Shown here: piece by piece, positions 36,573 to 45,270 of the stretch
How positions within the stretch are numbered: the stretch's first letter is position 1
Layout: every line of letters starts with the position of its first letter
DNA from: Alkalibacterium pelagium
GTDB lineage: Bacteria > Bacillota > Bacilli > Lactobacillales > Carnobacteriaceae_A
Reading direction: 5' to 3'
DNA length: 64,000 nt
Assembly (NCBI RefSeq): GCF_900109325.1
Contig: NZ_FNZU01000014.1
Span: forward strand, 21,729 to 85,728
Program-made: the position numbers and the translations under genes
The notes under the pieces: generated by a model
Databases searched by the model: none
What the model was told of the DNA's origin: nothing
What the model saw: only the letters and a program-made list of their open reading frames with translations

Positions 36573-37625
36573 ATGCTTATAGCCAGAAATTCATCTGCTC
36601 AGCTGATCAAGGCTTCTAAGGCAGATAAGACAGGATCATATACGTGTCCAGGATGTGAGGGGCCTGTCATCCTGAAAAAAGGGACACGGATGATCGCTCA
36701 CTTTGCCCATGCAAATAAAAGCACCTGTTCATCGTTTTCAGAAGGGGAGACTGAAGAACATCTTAAAGGAAAAACTGCACTGTATCAAGCTTTTAAGCAA
36801 GAGGAAGTTAAAGTAGAGATAGAGGCTCAGTTACAGGATTTAAATCAGAGACCAGATGTGCTGGCGATTTATCAGGGAGAAGAATTTGCAATCGAATTTC
36901 AGTGCAGCCCAATCACAGTATCGGAGATAGTCAGGAGGACTCAGGGGTATCAGAAGTCAGGAAGAAAAGTCATATGGCTTGCAGGAAGCAGACTGGCGAA
37001 TACACATAGGTTGACCTCTCTTCAGCGTGCCATGATCTTTGACATTGCGCCTGGGGTATTTGCCTTCCTTCATTATGATGTATGGACTGGAGAGATTCGC
37101 TGTTACAGAAAGTTCGATCCTCTAGTCTATGAAATAATGCCCTCTGCAGTGTCAGTTCTGACGAATGAAAGATCGACCTGTTGGTGTTCGGACATTTCAG
37201 CAAGCAGCAACAAACCGGATAAAGATAAAGCCCTAACATATCTGAACTGGAAAAGACAAATTAGAGATAAGAGACACCGAGCATTCTTTCAGCTGGTATA
37301 TGAAGGTCAGATCAGACTAGATTTATTACCTGTAGTTATATTCACTCGACTCGAAACGGATTGGTTGATCAGTACTCCTGCAGTGGAATGGAAGCTGAGG
37401 ATCTATCAGCTAATCACCACCAAGTCCCGTTTCACTGTCATCACTGAACGTCAATTAAGAGCAACAATAGATAAGTGGATCGAGATGCGTCTGATTGTCT
37501 ATTTTACGGTACCCAACATCCTTTCAGACACAGTCATGTCACCAATTGTATCTTTTCTTGATCAGCTGACAGAAAGTGGAATACTCGTTCAGATTCAAAA
37601 ATACAAATGGCGCCAGCGGAGCTGA
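36573..37625 (+). CDS. coiA: Competence protein CoiA
   Basis: Nuclease-like protein acting on incoming DNA with RecA during transformation. The 350 residues open with a zinc-ribbon-like segment (C25-P-G-C28, then the HFAHANKSTC stretch) and a PD-(D/E)xK-type core RPDVLAIYQGEEFAIEFQCSP. The C-terminal part is less conserved and contains a CWC cluster. GGAGGAAG precedes the ATG. The mecA-coiA-pepF order is conserved in Bacilli. No late competence DNA-uptake operon is present in the window. Confidence 0.9.
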   Translation: MLIARNSSAQLIKASKADKTGSYTCPGCEGPVILKKGTRMIAHFAHANKSTCSSFSEGETEEHLKGKTALYQAFKQEEVKVEIEAQLQDLNQRPDVLAIYQGEEFAIEFQCSPITVSEIVRRTQGYQKSGRKVIWLAGSRLANTHRLTSLQRAMIFDIAPGVFAFLHYDVWTGEIRCYRKFDPLVYEIMPSAVSVLTNERSTCWCSDISASSNKPDKDKALTYLNWKRQIRDKRHRAFFQLVYEGQIRLDLLPVVIFTRLETDWLISTPAVEWKLRIYQLITTKSRFTVITERQLRATIDKWIEMRLIVYFTVPNILSDTVMSPIVSFLDQLTESGILVQIQKYKWRQRS

Positions 37626-37741
37626 TAAGTAAATGAGATGTTACAGACAAAGATATGACATTCTTGCATAAATTGATTATTCTAATCAAATATAAATTAT
37701 GTTATCATTAAATTATTCTTAAATTATCAGGAGGGAAATGC

Positions 37742-39559
37742 ATGTCAGAGGTCAAATCATTACCTTTAAGAGAAGAAGTACCTAAAGAACTAACATGGGA
37801 TTTATCAGTAATATATGAAAACGATGAGAAATGGGAAGAAGACTATAAAGCGACTCAAGAAAAAATCAGTGAAATCAAAGACCTGCAAGGGACTCTTGTA
37901 AATGGATCCGGACCATTCTTACATGCTTTGAAGGCTATGCTTGAACTGTCAAGAAAAGTTAGCTCGATCTATGTATACGCACATCTGAAAAATGATCAGG
38001 ATACAGCCAACAGCACCTATCAGGCGATGAATGATAAAGCCAGATATCTGATAGCTCAGACTCAGGAATCTTCTTCATGGTTCGAACCTGAAGTGATTGA
38101 ACTCCCGGAAGAGACACTTGAAGAGTATTTCGAAAAAGAAGACGAGCTAAAACTGTACAAGCATTATATCAATCAGATGACCGCCAACAAAGCACACGTT
38201 CTATCTTCTGAAATGGAAGCATTACTTGCTGGCGCAAGCGAAGTACTTAATTCGTCAACCCAGACGTTCAGCGTACTCAACAATGCTGATCTGCAGTTTC
38301 CGAAGGTCAAGAACGATCAGGGAGAAGATGTTCAGCTGTCTCACGGAATGTTCGGTGAACTGATGGAAAGCACGGACCGAAGTGTCAGAAAAGAAGCATT
38401 TGAAAAAATGTACAGTGTCTACACTAGTTTCAAGAATACGTTTGCCAGCACACTGGCTGCTACAGTTAAGCATCACAACTATCAGGCAAAAGTGCACAAC
38501 TATTCTTCTGCAAGAGAGAATGCTTTGTCAAACAATCACATTCCAGAAGCTGTGCATGACACACTGATCGATGTTGTAAATGATCATCTTCCTCTGCTTC
38601 ATAGATATATGGAACTTCGTAAGAACGTGCTTAAACTGGATGACCTTCACATGTATGATCTGTATACCCCTATAACAGGTGAAGCAAGCTTGAAGTATAA
38701 CTACGATGAAGCGAAAGCCAAGACTTATGATGGCTTGGAAGTCCTGGGTGGAGAATATAAAGATGTGCTGGACAAAGCCTTTAATGACAGCTGGATCGAT
38801 GTAGTCGAGAATAAAGGGAAACGAAGCGGCGCGTATTCCTCTGGAGCCTATGATACAAATCCTTATATCCTCTTAAACTGGCATGATTCACTTAATCATT
38901 TGTATACTCTGGTTCATGAACTGGGTCACAGTGCACACAGCTACTTTACTCGGAATAATCAGCCTCATGTATATGGAAACTACTCTATTTTTCTTGCGGA
39001 AATTGCATCAACAACAAATGAAAACTTGCTGACTGATCATCTTCTTAAAACAACAGAAGATCCTAAAGCACGAGCTTATGTACTCAGTCACTACCTTGAC
39101 GGGTTTAAAGGGACAGTTTTCCGGCAGACACAATTTGCTGAATTCGAACATTTCATGCATGAAGAAGCGGCTAAGGGGGTCCCTCTGACAGCTGATTTCC
39201 TCAGCGAAAACTACCGTGCAATAAACAGCAAATATTATGGCGATGCAGTTGAAAAGGATGAAGAAATTCAATTTGAATGGGCACGTATCCCGCATTTCTA
39301 TTACAATTACTACGTGTATCAGTATTCAACTGGTTTCTGTGCAGCAACTGCACTAGCGGATAAATTGCTTAATGACGAAGAAGGTGCACTGGATAAATAC
39401 CTCACTTATCTCAAAGCTGGCAGTTCCGACTTCCCTATTGAGGTCATGAAAAAAGCCGGTGTGGACATGACCGACAAAGATTATCTCTTAAGAGCCATGA
39501 AAGTTTTTGAAGACAGACTGAACGAACTGGAAGAGGCTCTTGAAGCAATAAAAGGGTAA
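37742..39559 (+). CDS. pepF: Oligoendopeptidase F
   Basis: Cytoplasmic M3-family zinc endopeptidase that degrades peptides of about 7-17 residues. The 605 residues are the normal length. The zinc site H392-E-L-G-H396 lies in LVHELGHSAHSY, with the third ligand Glu in the FLAEIASTTNE segment about 25 residues later. AGGAGGGAAATGC precedes the ATG. Upstream, TTGATTA-TTC-TAATCAA (37673-37689) is a perfect palindrome near the likely promoter. Confidence 0.96.
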   Translation: MSEVKSLPLREEVPKELTWDLSVIYENDEKWEEDYKATQEKISEIKDLQGTLVNGSGPFLHALKAMLELSRKVSSIYVYAHLKNDQDTANSTYQAMNDKARYLIAQTQESSSWFEPEVIELPEETLEEYFEKEDELKLYKHYINQMTANKAHVLSSEMEALLAGASEVLNSSTQTFSVLNNADLQFPKVKNDQGEDVQLSHGMFGELMESTDRSVRKEAFEKMYSVYTSFKNTFASTLAATVKHHNYQAKVHNYSSARENALSNNHIPEAVHDTLIDVVNDHLPLLHRYMELRKNVLKLDDLHMYDLYTPITGEASLKYNYDEAKAKTYDGLEVLGGEYKDVLDKAFNDSWIDVVENKGKRSGAYSSGAYDTNPYILLNWHDSLNHLYTLVHELGHSAHSYFTRNNQPHVYGNYSIFLAEIASTTNENLLTDHLLKTTEDPKARAYVLSHYLDGFKGTVFRQTQFAEFEHFMHEEAAKGVPLTADFLSENYRAINSKYYGDAVEKDEEIQFEWARIPHFYYNYYVYQYSTGFCAATALADKLLNDEEGALDKYLTYLKAGSSDFPIEVMKKAGVDMTDKDYLLRAMKVFEDRLNELEEALEAIKG

Positions 39560-39641
39560 GAATAAAAGCACAAGGATTGATATAAACCGACCATCAAAAA
39601 AAGAGACAACAGACCAATCGCCCATTGTTTCATTTCAATAA

Positions 39642-39692
39642 AAAATCAGGACCTGCTTCACATCTCATGAAGGAAGGGCCTGATTTTTTTAT
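39642..39692. terminator. Terminator between convergent pepF and yjbH
   Basis: AAAATCAGGACC pairs with GGGCCTGATTTTTTT (one mismatch) around a roughly 25-base loop. A-rich on the left and T-rich on the right, so it can serve both strands. Confidence 0.82.
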
Positions 39693-39703
39693 TTTCTCTT
39701 ACA

Positions 39704-40324
39704 CTAAACAGTCTGATAAAGAGAGAGGTGAGTCACTGACTGGTCGTTTTTTTCGGCCTGATCATTGCATACCCCGTGAAGCAGTTGTTTAGTTATAGAT
39801 GAATCTATACGGTAACCGGCAGTAGTGTCTTTAGATGAATATACCACACACGACGGAGATTCAGTTACTCCCATTTCTAATGCAAGTTTCTGGTCTTTGT
39901 TGAATGCAGTTCTTGAAAGTTCCGAACCTAAGTCTTCTTCAAACATTTCGATATCCAGATTTAATGTTTCAGCGATTTGAAGCAGAAGCTCTCTAGTTAC
40001 TGCAAGGCCATCTTTGATGACTGACTGCTGAAGTTTCATAAGGAATTTTCTGCCTTTTTTTCTGCCCTGCATAGAAGCAGCCTGGAAAGCAAGGCTGGCA
40101 TTGTAGGAATCAGTATAAAGCTGATTTCGGTTAGAAAGAGAAGAGTCGTGATTGTCTTTCACTAAATTACCGATAGAGCGGATATTTAAAATGGGTACAA
40201 AACGGACTTTAACTTTCTCGTCTCGTTCAGTAGAAAAAGCTTCAACAAGTTTTTCGGATTCATAGCATGTGGTTCCTAATGGATTAACAAACAAGAAGAC
40301 TTCAATAATATTGTTTAAAAACAT
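39704..40324 (-). CDS. spxH: YjbH/SpxH-type DsbA-like adaptor for Spx degradation
   Basis: Thioredoxin-fold protein that in Bacillus presents Spx to ClpXP. The start ATG 40324 is about nine bases after AGGTGAG; GTG 40333 is too close. The 206 residues include the DsbA-like helical insert (YTDSYNASLAFQAASMQGRKKG) and the cis-Pro region VTESPSCVVY. The position that is CxxC in Bacillus reads G17-T-T-C20, so the first redox cysteine is missing. An adaptor role does not need redox chemistry. It is convergent with pepF, in the usual coiA-pepF-yjbH order. Confidence 0.82.
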   Translation of the reverse strand: MFLNNIIEVFLFVNPLGTTCYESEKLVEAFSTERDEKVKVRFVPILNIRSIGNLVKDNHDSSLSNRNQLYTDSYNASLAFQAASMQGRKKGRKFLMKLQQSVIKDGLAVTRELLLQIAETLNLDIEMFEEDLGSELSRTAFNKDQKLALEMGVTESPSCVVYSSKDTTAGYRIDSSITKQLLHGVCNDQAEKNDQSVTHLSLYQTV

Positions 40325-40508
40325 AATTAACACTCACCTATTATATAGTTTAGTTTATCAGTTGAAATTCTGCGATTGATTATCTTGAGCTGAAATTTAA
40401 TAGCTCGTTACAATATATAGACTAACAAACAAACTAGTTTATTAATAATAATCTGCATGAATTTCAACTAAAATTCCAGGTGTGTGTAACAATTCCGTCA
40501 CAAATGAT

Positions 40509-41096
40509 TTATGACCGTTTTTTCCCGGCATTAAAGGCGCGTGCTATTTTGTTTTCAGTTTTCCTTTTAGGAATGGCATAGGTTTCAAGGATAGACTCGA
40601 ACATTTTCAGTCCGACTTCTTCTGATGCAGCCTCCACTTCGAGTTCATAATCCACTTTCCCGCTGTATGTGCTTTTGTCCAGAACGACAAGTGTGTCATC
40701 CTTCATTGTCTCAAGGCGTGATGTTTCCAGTTCGGCCAGTTTAATGACGGAACGACTGAGAAGAGAATCTTCAGATTCGAGAATTTCTATTACTGGTTCT
40801 GGTATCTGAAAAGCTCCCTGAATGGTCATTAGATGAGCATCATCTAATGATAAAGGAAGATTGAGTTCTTTGTGATGCCCTTCAAAGGGAGTCTTGAGTG
40901 TCATTTCAGCTTGGTCTTCTTTAATCCTGATTCTCAATGCGCAGCCTCTGTCTTTCAGATCCAACGATGGCGTGTCAAAGTAAACATTACGTTGTGAAAA
41001 TTCTACATATTTATCTTGTTTAAAATCAGTGTATAGCTGCTGATATTCCTGTTGGGTTAAAATATTTTTAAATTCTATTTCCAGTTCCTGTTCCAT
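40509..41096 (-). CDS. yjbK: CYTH-domain protein YjbK (triphosphate tunnel enzyme family)
   Basis: A 195-residue CYTH-fold protein, probably hydrolysing inorganic triphosphate or a related compound. The family signature ExExK is E6-I-E8-F-K10, followed by basic and acidic strands (RIRIKEDQAEMTLKTP, KVDYELEVEAASEEVG) that form the tunnel. It is divergent from the alarmone synthetase gene, as yjbK and yjbM are in B. subtilis. Its exact substrate is not known. Confidence 0.86.
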   Translation of the reverse strand: MEQELEIEFKNILTQQEYQQLYTDFKQDKYVEFSQRNVYFDTPSLDLKDRGCALRIRIKEDQAEMTLKTPFEGHHKELNLPLSLDDAHLMTIQGAFQIPEPVIEILESEDSLLSRSVIKLAELETSRLETMKDDTLVVLDKSTYSGKVDYELEVEAASEEVGLKMFESILETYAIPKRKTENKIARAFNAGKKRS

Positions 41097-41203
41097 TAAG
41101 TGCTTCCTTTCCGATAGAGATCAGTCAATTATTTTATTCAAAAAGATTATGGTACAATAGTAACAAGAAACTACACTAAAAAAAAGCAAAGAAGGTAGAG
41201 GAT

Positions 41204-41824
41204 ATGGATAGAGATTGGGAACTTTTCCTGCTTCCTTACAAGCAAACAGTAGATGAACTAAAAGTAAAGCTGCGCGGACTTAGAAACATGTACCTGCTGA
41301 AACAAGAACATGGGCCCATCGAATTTGTTACTGGCAGAGTGAAACCCATCAACAGTATCTTGTTAAAATCAAGAACGCGAAAAATATCTCTGGATAAGCT
41401 GGAAACGGATATGGAAGATTTGGCTGGTATAAGAATTATGTGTCCGTTTGTAGAAGATATTTACGATGTAGTTGAGATGCTTAAAAGTAGAAATGATTTA
41501 AAGGTTTTATATGAGAAAGATTATGTCACTCACAAAAAAGAAAGTGGGTACCGCTCGTATCACCTTATTTGTGAGTATCCTGTTCAGCTGATCGACGAAG
41601 TGAAAGTGGTACTGGTGGAGATACAAATCAGAACGCTGGCAATGAATTTCTGGGCATCGATCGAGCATTCTCTGAACTATAAATATGCGGGGGAATACCC
41701 CACTGAAATTAACGATCGTCTGCAGAAAGCAGCTGAATCTGCCTTTCAGCTGGACGAGGAGATGTCCACTATCCGGGATGAAATCAAGGATATTCAGAGC
41801 AGCTTCAGGTTTAAAAAAGATTAA
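41204..41824 (+). CDS. relQ: Small alarmone synthetase (RelQ/YjbM, GTP pyrophosphokinase)
   Basis: Makes (p)ppGpp from GTP/GDP and ATP without a hydrolase domain. The 206 residues match the RelQ class. The RelA/SpoT synthetase signatures are DMEDLAGIRIMCPFVEDIYDV, the GYRSYHLI stretch, EIQIRTLAMNFWASIEHSLNYKY. TACAAT at 41154-41159 after TGG may be an extended -10 for it. nadK follows by 19 bases and rluD overlaps nadK, so the three form an operon as in other Bacilli. Confidence 0.94.
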   Translation: MDRDWELFLLPYKQTVDELKVKLRGLRNMYLLKQEHGPIEFVTGRVKPINSILLKSRTRKISLDKLETDMEDLAGIRIMCPFVEDIYDVVEMLKSRNDLKVLYEKDYVTHKKESGYRSYHLICEYPVQLIDEVKVVLVEIQIRTLAMNFWASIEHSLNYKYAGEYPTEINDRLQKAAESAFQLDEEMSTIRDEIKDIQSSFRFKKD

Positions 41825-41843
41825 ACAAAAGGAATGGTAACTA

Positions 41844-42656
41844 GTGAGGATAGCGGTGGTCCACAATTATACAGAAGAATCGGTAAAAGTTAGCACCAGG
41901 CTGAAAAAATTATTATCAGACTCTTCTTTTACTATAGGAAAACAGAACCCTGAAATCGTTATTTCTGTCGGTGGAGACGGAACCTTATTATCTGCCTTCC
42001 ACAGGTATGCCCATATGCTGGATCAAGTTAGATTTATCGGTGTACATACTGGACATCTGGGATTTTACACAGACTGGCGGGAGTATAACATTGAAGCACT
42101 TGTTGAGAGTCTGGAAAACGATACAGGTGAATTCATTCAATACCCCTTGCTGGATGTTGAAGTTATCTATAAGAATAAAAGTACACCAAAACATTTCCTG
42201 GCTTTGAATGAGTCGACGATTAAGAGAGTTGACGGGACACTCGTCTGCGATGTATACATTAAGGAAGCTCATTTTGAACGATTTAGAGGAGACGGCTTAT
42301 GTATCTCCACTCCGACCGGGTCGACTGGATACAACAAATCTGTAGGGGGAGCGGTGCTGCATCCGAGACTTGAGGCACTGCAGCTGACAGAAATGGCATC
42401 ACTTAATAACCGTGTCTTCCGTACACTCAGTTCTCCAATGATCATAGCCCCGGACGAGTGGATCAAGATCAAACCGACCGATACAGATAACTTTACATTA
42501 ACTATAGATCAGTTGGTTTCTGATGAAGGAAATGTCGACTACTTGAGGTTCCGTATAGCCAGTGAACGCATACGCTTTGCACAGTATCAGCATACACATT
42601 TCTGGGACAGGGTAGAAGACGCCTTTTTAGGAGCTAAGAAAAATAATGGAGATTAA
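41844..42656 (+). CDS. nadK: NAD kinase
   Basis: Phosphorylates NAD to NADP. The 270 residues contain the G43-G-D-G-T47 motif, the NES-type NEST loop, and the CISTPTGSTGYNKSVGG stretch typical of ppnK enzymes. Translation starts at GTG 41844, about nine bases after AAAGGAATGG. The 3' end overlaps rluD by 11 bases. Confidence 0.95.
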   Translation: MRIAVVHNYTEESVKVSTRLKKLLSDSSFTIGKQNPEIVISVGGDGTLLSAFHRYAHMLDQVRFIGVHTGHLGFYTDWREYNIEALVESLENDTGEFIQYPLLDVEVIYKNKSTPKHFLALNESTIKRVDGTLVCDVYIKEAHFERFRGDGLCISTPTGSTGYNKSVGGAVLHPRLEALQLTEMASLNNRVFRTLSSPMIIAPDEWIKIKPTDTDNFTLTIDQLVSDEGNVDYLRFRIASERIRFAQYQHTHFWDRVEDAFLGAKKNNGD

Positions 42657-43560
42657 GTGGACAGTTGAAGATCAAGAAGATGAGAACATCCTTCTAAAGA
42701 ATTTTCTAAAAAAACATCATATTTCTAAAAGGGTCTTAACAAAGGTAAAGTACAGAGGAGGAAGTCTCAAAGTCAATGGACGTCATGTAAGAGTCCGTGA
42801 AGAATTAAGGCGTGGAGACATTGTGGCTATGACGATTCCACAGGAAACAGGGAGTGAAAACCTGTCCTCTTCGAGAACCGCTATAAATGTGTTATATGAA
42901 GATGAGCACTACCTTTTTATCAACAAGCCCAGCGGAGTCGCTTCAGTGCCTTCATCCGTTCATCCTTCACATACAATTGCAAACCGCGTCAAAGGGTATA
43001 TTGAGCAGAACGATTACTACCATCAGACGGTGCATATTGTCAGCCGGCTCGACCGGGACACATCGGGTGTTATGATATTTGCCAAACATACTCTAGCTCA
43101 CTCGTTCATGGATCGTCTCTTGAAGGAGAAAAAAATTTATAAAGAATACGTCGCATATGTCAAAGGAAACCTGCAGAAAGATCATGACCTTATCAATCAG
43201 CCGATCGGTAGAGAAGAAGGGTCCATCATCAAAAGACGAGTGGATAAAGCTGGGAAACCTTCTCTGACAGAGTACTGGATAGCTGGAAGGTTCCTGGAAG
43301 CAACGAAAGTGAATGTTCAACTGCACACGGGGCGGACGCACCAGATCAGAGTTCATTTTGCTCATTTGAACCATGCGTTACTTGGAGATACACTCTACGG
43401 AGATCAAGAAGAGTCACACTTGATTGGAAGACAGGCTCTGCACTGCTCTTGCATCAAGTTTATCCATCCTTTTAAACATCAAAAAGTCATTGTTCAGGCT
43501 GATCTTCCAGAAGACATGATCAGTTTAGAACAAAAAATAAAAGATAGACTGGATGTTTAA
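42646..43560 (+). CDS. rluD: RluA/RluD-family RNA pseudouridine synthase
   Basis: Isomerises uridines in rRNA, possibly also tRNA. An S4-like N-terminal domain (KVKYRGGSLKVNGRHVRVREEL) precedes the catalytic domain, with SRLDRDTSG holding the catalytic D136, plus LHTGRTHQIRVHFAHLNHALLGDTLYG. Its start overlaps the end of nadK. Its stop overlaps the end of the convergent GNAT gene by four bases. Which uridine is modified cannot be told from sequence. Confidence 0.92.
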   Translation: MEIKWTVEDQEDENILLKNFLKKHHISKRVLTKVKYRGGSLKVNGRHVRVREELRRGDIVAMTIPQETGSENLSSSRTAINVLYEDEHYLFINKPSGVASVPSSVHPSHTIANRVKGYIEQNDYYHQTVHIVSRLDRDTSGVMIFAKHTLAHSFMDRLLKEKKIYKEYVAYVKGNLQKDHDLINQPIGREEGSIIKRRVDKAGKPSLTEYWIAGRFLEATKVNVQLHTGRTHQIRVHFAHLNHALLGDTLYGDQEESHLIGRQALHCSCIKFIHPFKHQKVIVQADLPEDMISLEQKIKDRLDV

Positions 43561-43580
43561 GTCCGGTCTATCTTCTTTTT
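43538..43580 (+). terminator. Terminator overlapping the end of rluD
   Basis: AAGATAGAC (43541-43549) pairs with GTCTATCTT (43566-43574), followed by CTTTTT. The stem starts inside rluD and extends into the convergent gene's coding end. Confidence 0.75.
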
Positions 43581-44000
43581 CATGAAGTGATGAGGGATGC
43601 CGGCATCCAGAAAACCTTCTCCTTCAACTGTAAAATCAGCTTTTTCATAGAAGGCGATGGCATGATCCTGTGAATCTAGAATAAGCCTTGATCCGTTAAG
43701 TTCCTTCACAGCTAACCGTTCAATCTCATGGATGAGCTTTAGCCCTAGTCCTGTACCTCGATAGTCTTTTAGAACAGCCACGCGCTGGATTTTTATATCC
43801 CCGTTGTCTTTCTTAAGTAGTCTTGCCGTGCAGGCAGGTTTATTTTGAACATATCCAACCAGGTGAAGGGTCTGATCTTCCAGATCATCGATTTCAAGTG
43901 ATTCATCGACATTCTGTTCTTCAACGAATACTGTCTTTCTTATTGCAAGAGCATCTGTATATGTCGTGCTTAAAAGATCGGTCGTTTTTCTGACATCCAT
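43557..44000 (-). CDS. GNAT family N-acetyltransferase (YjcF/ElaA-like)
   Basis: A 147-residue acetyl-CoA-dependent transferase. The acetyl-CoA site is QRVAVLKDYRGTGLGLKLIHEIE (motif A, with the RGTGLG pyrophosphate loop), followed by SRLILDSQDHAIAFYEKADF (motif B). IRKTVFVEEQNVD at the N-terminus is the ElaA/YjcF-type start. GAGGAGAT precedes the ATG on the minus strand. The substrate is unknown. Confidence 0.85.
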   Translation of the reverse strand: MDVRKTTDLLSTTYTDALAIRKTVFVEEQNVDESLEIDDLEDQTLHLVGYVQNKPACTARLLKKDNGDIKIQRVAVLKDYRGTGLGLKLIHEIERLAVKELNGSRLILDSQDHAIAFYEKADFTVEGEGFLDAGIPHHFMKKKIDRT

Positions 44001-44078
44001 CTGTGATCATCTCCTCTAAAATTAGTATCAACTATATCAATTCTTAATAAAATCGTCAATCTTACTTTAAAACTTCTC

Positions 44079-44107
44079 TTTCAATATAAACTTAGGTAAC
44101 ATATAAT
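44079..44107 (+). promoter_or_regulatory. Promoter of the AI-2E family transporter gene
   Basis: TTTCAA (44079-44084), 17-base spacer, TATAAT (44102-44107). Confidence 0.65.
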
Positions 44108-44140
44108 AGAAAAGAAAGCTAAATGAAAGAGGAGAAGACT

Positions 44141-45244
44141 GTGATAGATTGGAAAAAGTCCAAATTAATGTTCTGGACGATATGGTTACTGGCTGTTTCG
44201 GTGCTCATTTTCGTTCTTCAGCAGATCGATTTTATATTGAATCCTCTGGTCGGTATCCTGACGGCATTATTTATGCCTTTATTGATCGCAGGATTTTTAT
44301 ATTATCTGCTTAACCCGGTCGTCAAGCTCCTGGAACGGATCAAGGTTAAACGTGTCTTTGGCATTGCGATCGTCATGATTCTTCTACTAGGTCTTATGGT
44401 GCTTACAGTCCTTCTGGGTATACCGATGCTGATCGATCAGGCGACAAACCTGGTGTCAGGGATTCCTGTTTTTATTAGTGAACTTGAGACCTATTCGTTG
44501 AGACTTGCTGAAGAACCGTGGATGCAGCAGGTAGATATACATGCTGCATTAAATAATCTGGAATCATGGCTGAGAGACATCAGTTCACAATTCCTGTCAG
44601 GTTTCGTGGCCAGCGTCGGTGGAGCAATTCAGATGTTTACAGAAATTGCATTCATTTCCATTACTGTTCCAGTAATTTTGTTCTATATGCTGTATGATGG
44701 AAAAAAGTTTCTCCCGTTTGCAGTCGATCTGACACCTGTAAAATTTAAAGAAAACGTAAAGGAAATGATTATTCAGACTGACTCGACTATATCAAGTTAC
44801 GTTTCCGGAAAGGGAATGGCTTCCTTTCTAGTTGGTCTGCTGCTGTTCATTCTTTACTCTATCGCTCGGATACCTTCAGCTTTTCTGCTGTCCGTTTTCG
44901 CTGCGATCACTAACTTCATCCCGTATGTGGGACCGTTCATAGGTGCAGGACCGGCTGTAATCGTTGGACTGATCGAGTCACCCGGTCGAGCTGTTCTGGC
45001 CGCAGTATTCGTCCTTATAGCCCAGCAGCTGGACAGCAACCTGTTTACACCTCTGCTGGTCGGAAAGTCATTATCCATCCACCCTCTGACTGTCATACTG
45101 GTCCTGCTGGCATCAGCCAATATTGCCGGCCTGCTCGGCATGCTTATCGGGGTTCCGTTGTTCGCAATCATTAAGACTATCGCCATATACACAATAAAAA
45201 TGGTCAAGCAGCACAAATTGGCCAAAGTGCCAATAGAAAAATAA
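44141..45244 (+). CDS. AI-2E/PerM family membrane transporter
   Basis: A 367-residue integral membrane protein. GTG 44141 is the likely start, since AAGAGGAG stands seven bases before it, whereas ATG 44123 lies upstream of that site. Hydrophobic segments at about 10-30, 33-55, 65-95, 150-175, 215-285 and 300-345, plus an extracellular-type loop between helices 3 and 4, give the PerM/YdbI layout. The conserved FIPYVGPFIGAGPA and PLVVGK-type LLVGKSLSIHPL motifs are present. Family members include Na+/H+ antiporters and exporters; the substrate here is not known. prfC follows by 26 bases. Confidence 0.85.
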   Translation: MIDWKKSKLMFWTIWLLAVSVLIFVLQQIDFILNPLVGILTALFMPLLIAGFLYYLLNPVVKLLERIKVKRVFGIAIVMILLLGLMVLTVLLGIPMLIDQATNLVSGIPVFISELETYSLRLAEEPWMQQVDIHAALNNLESWLRDISSQFLSGFVASVGGAIQMFTEIAFISITVPVILFYMLYDGKKFLPFAVDLTPVKFKENVKEMIIQTDSTISSYVSGKGMASFLVGLLLFILYSIARIPSAFLLSVFAAITNFIPYVGPFIGAGPAVIVGLIESPGRAVLAAVFVLIAQQLDSNLFTPLLVGKSLSIHPLTVILVLLASANIAGLLGMLIGVPLFAIIKTIAIYTIKMVKQHKLAKVPIEK

Positions 45245-45270
45245 TACTAATAGATTAAGGAAGTTTAAGC

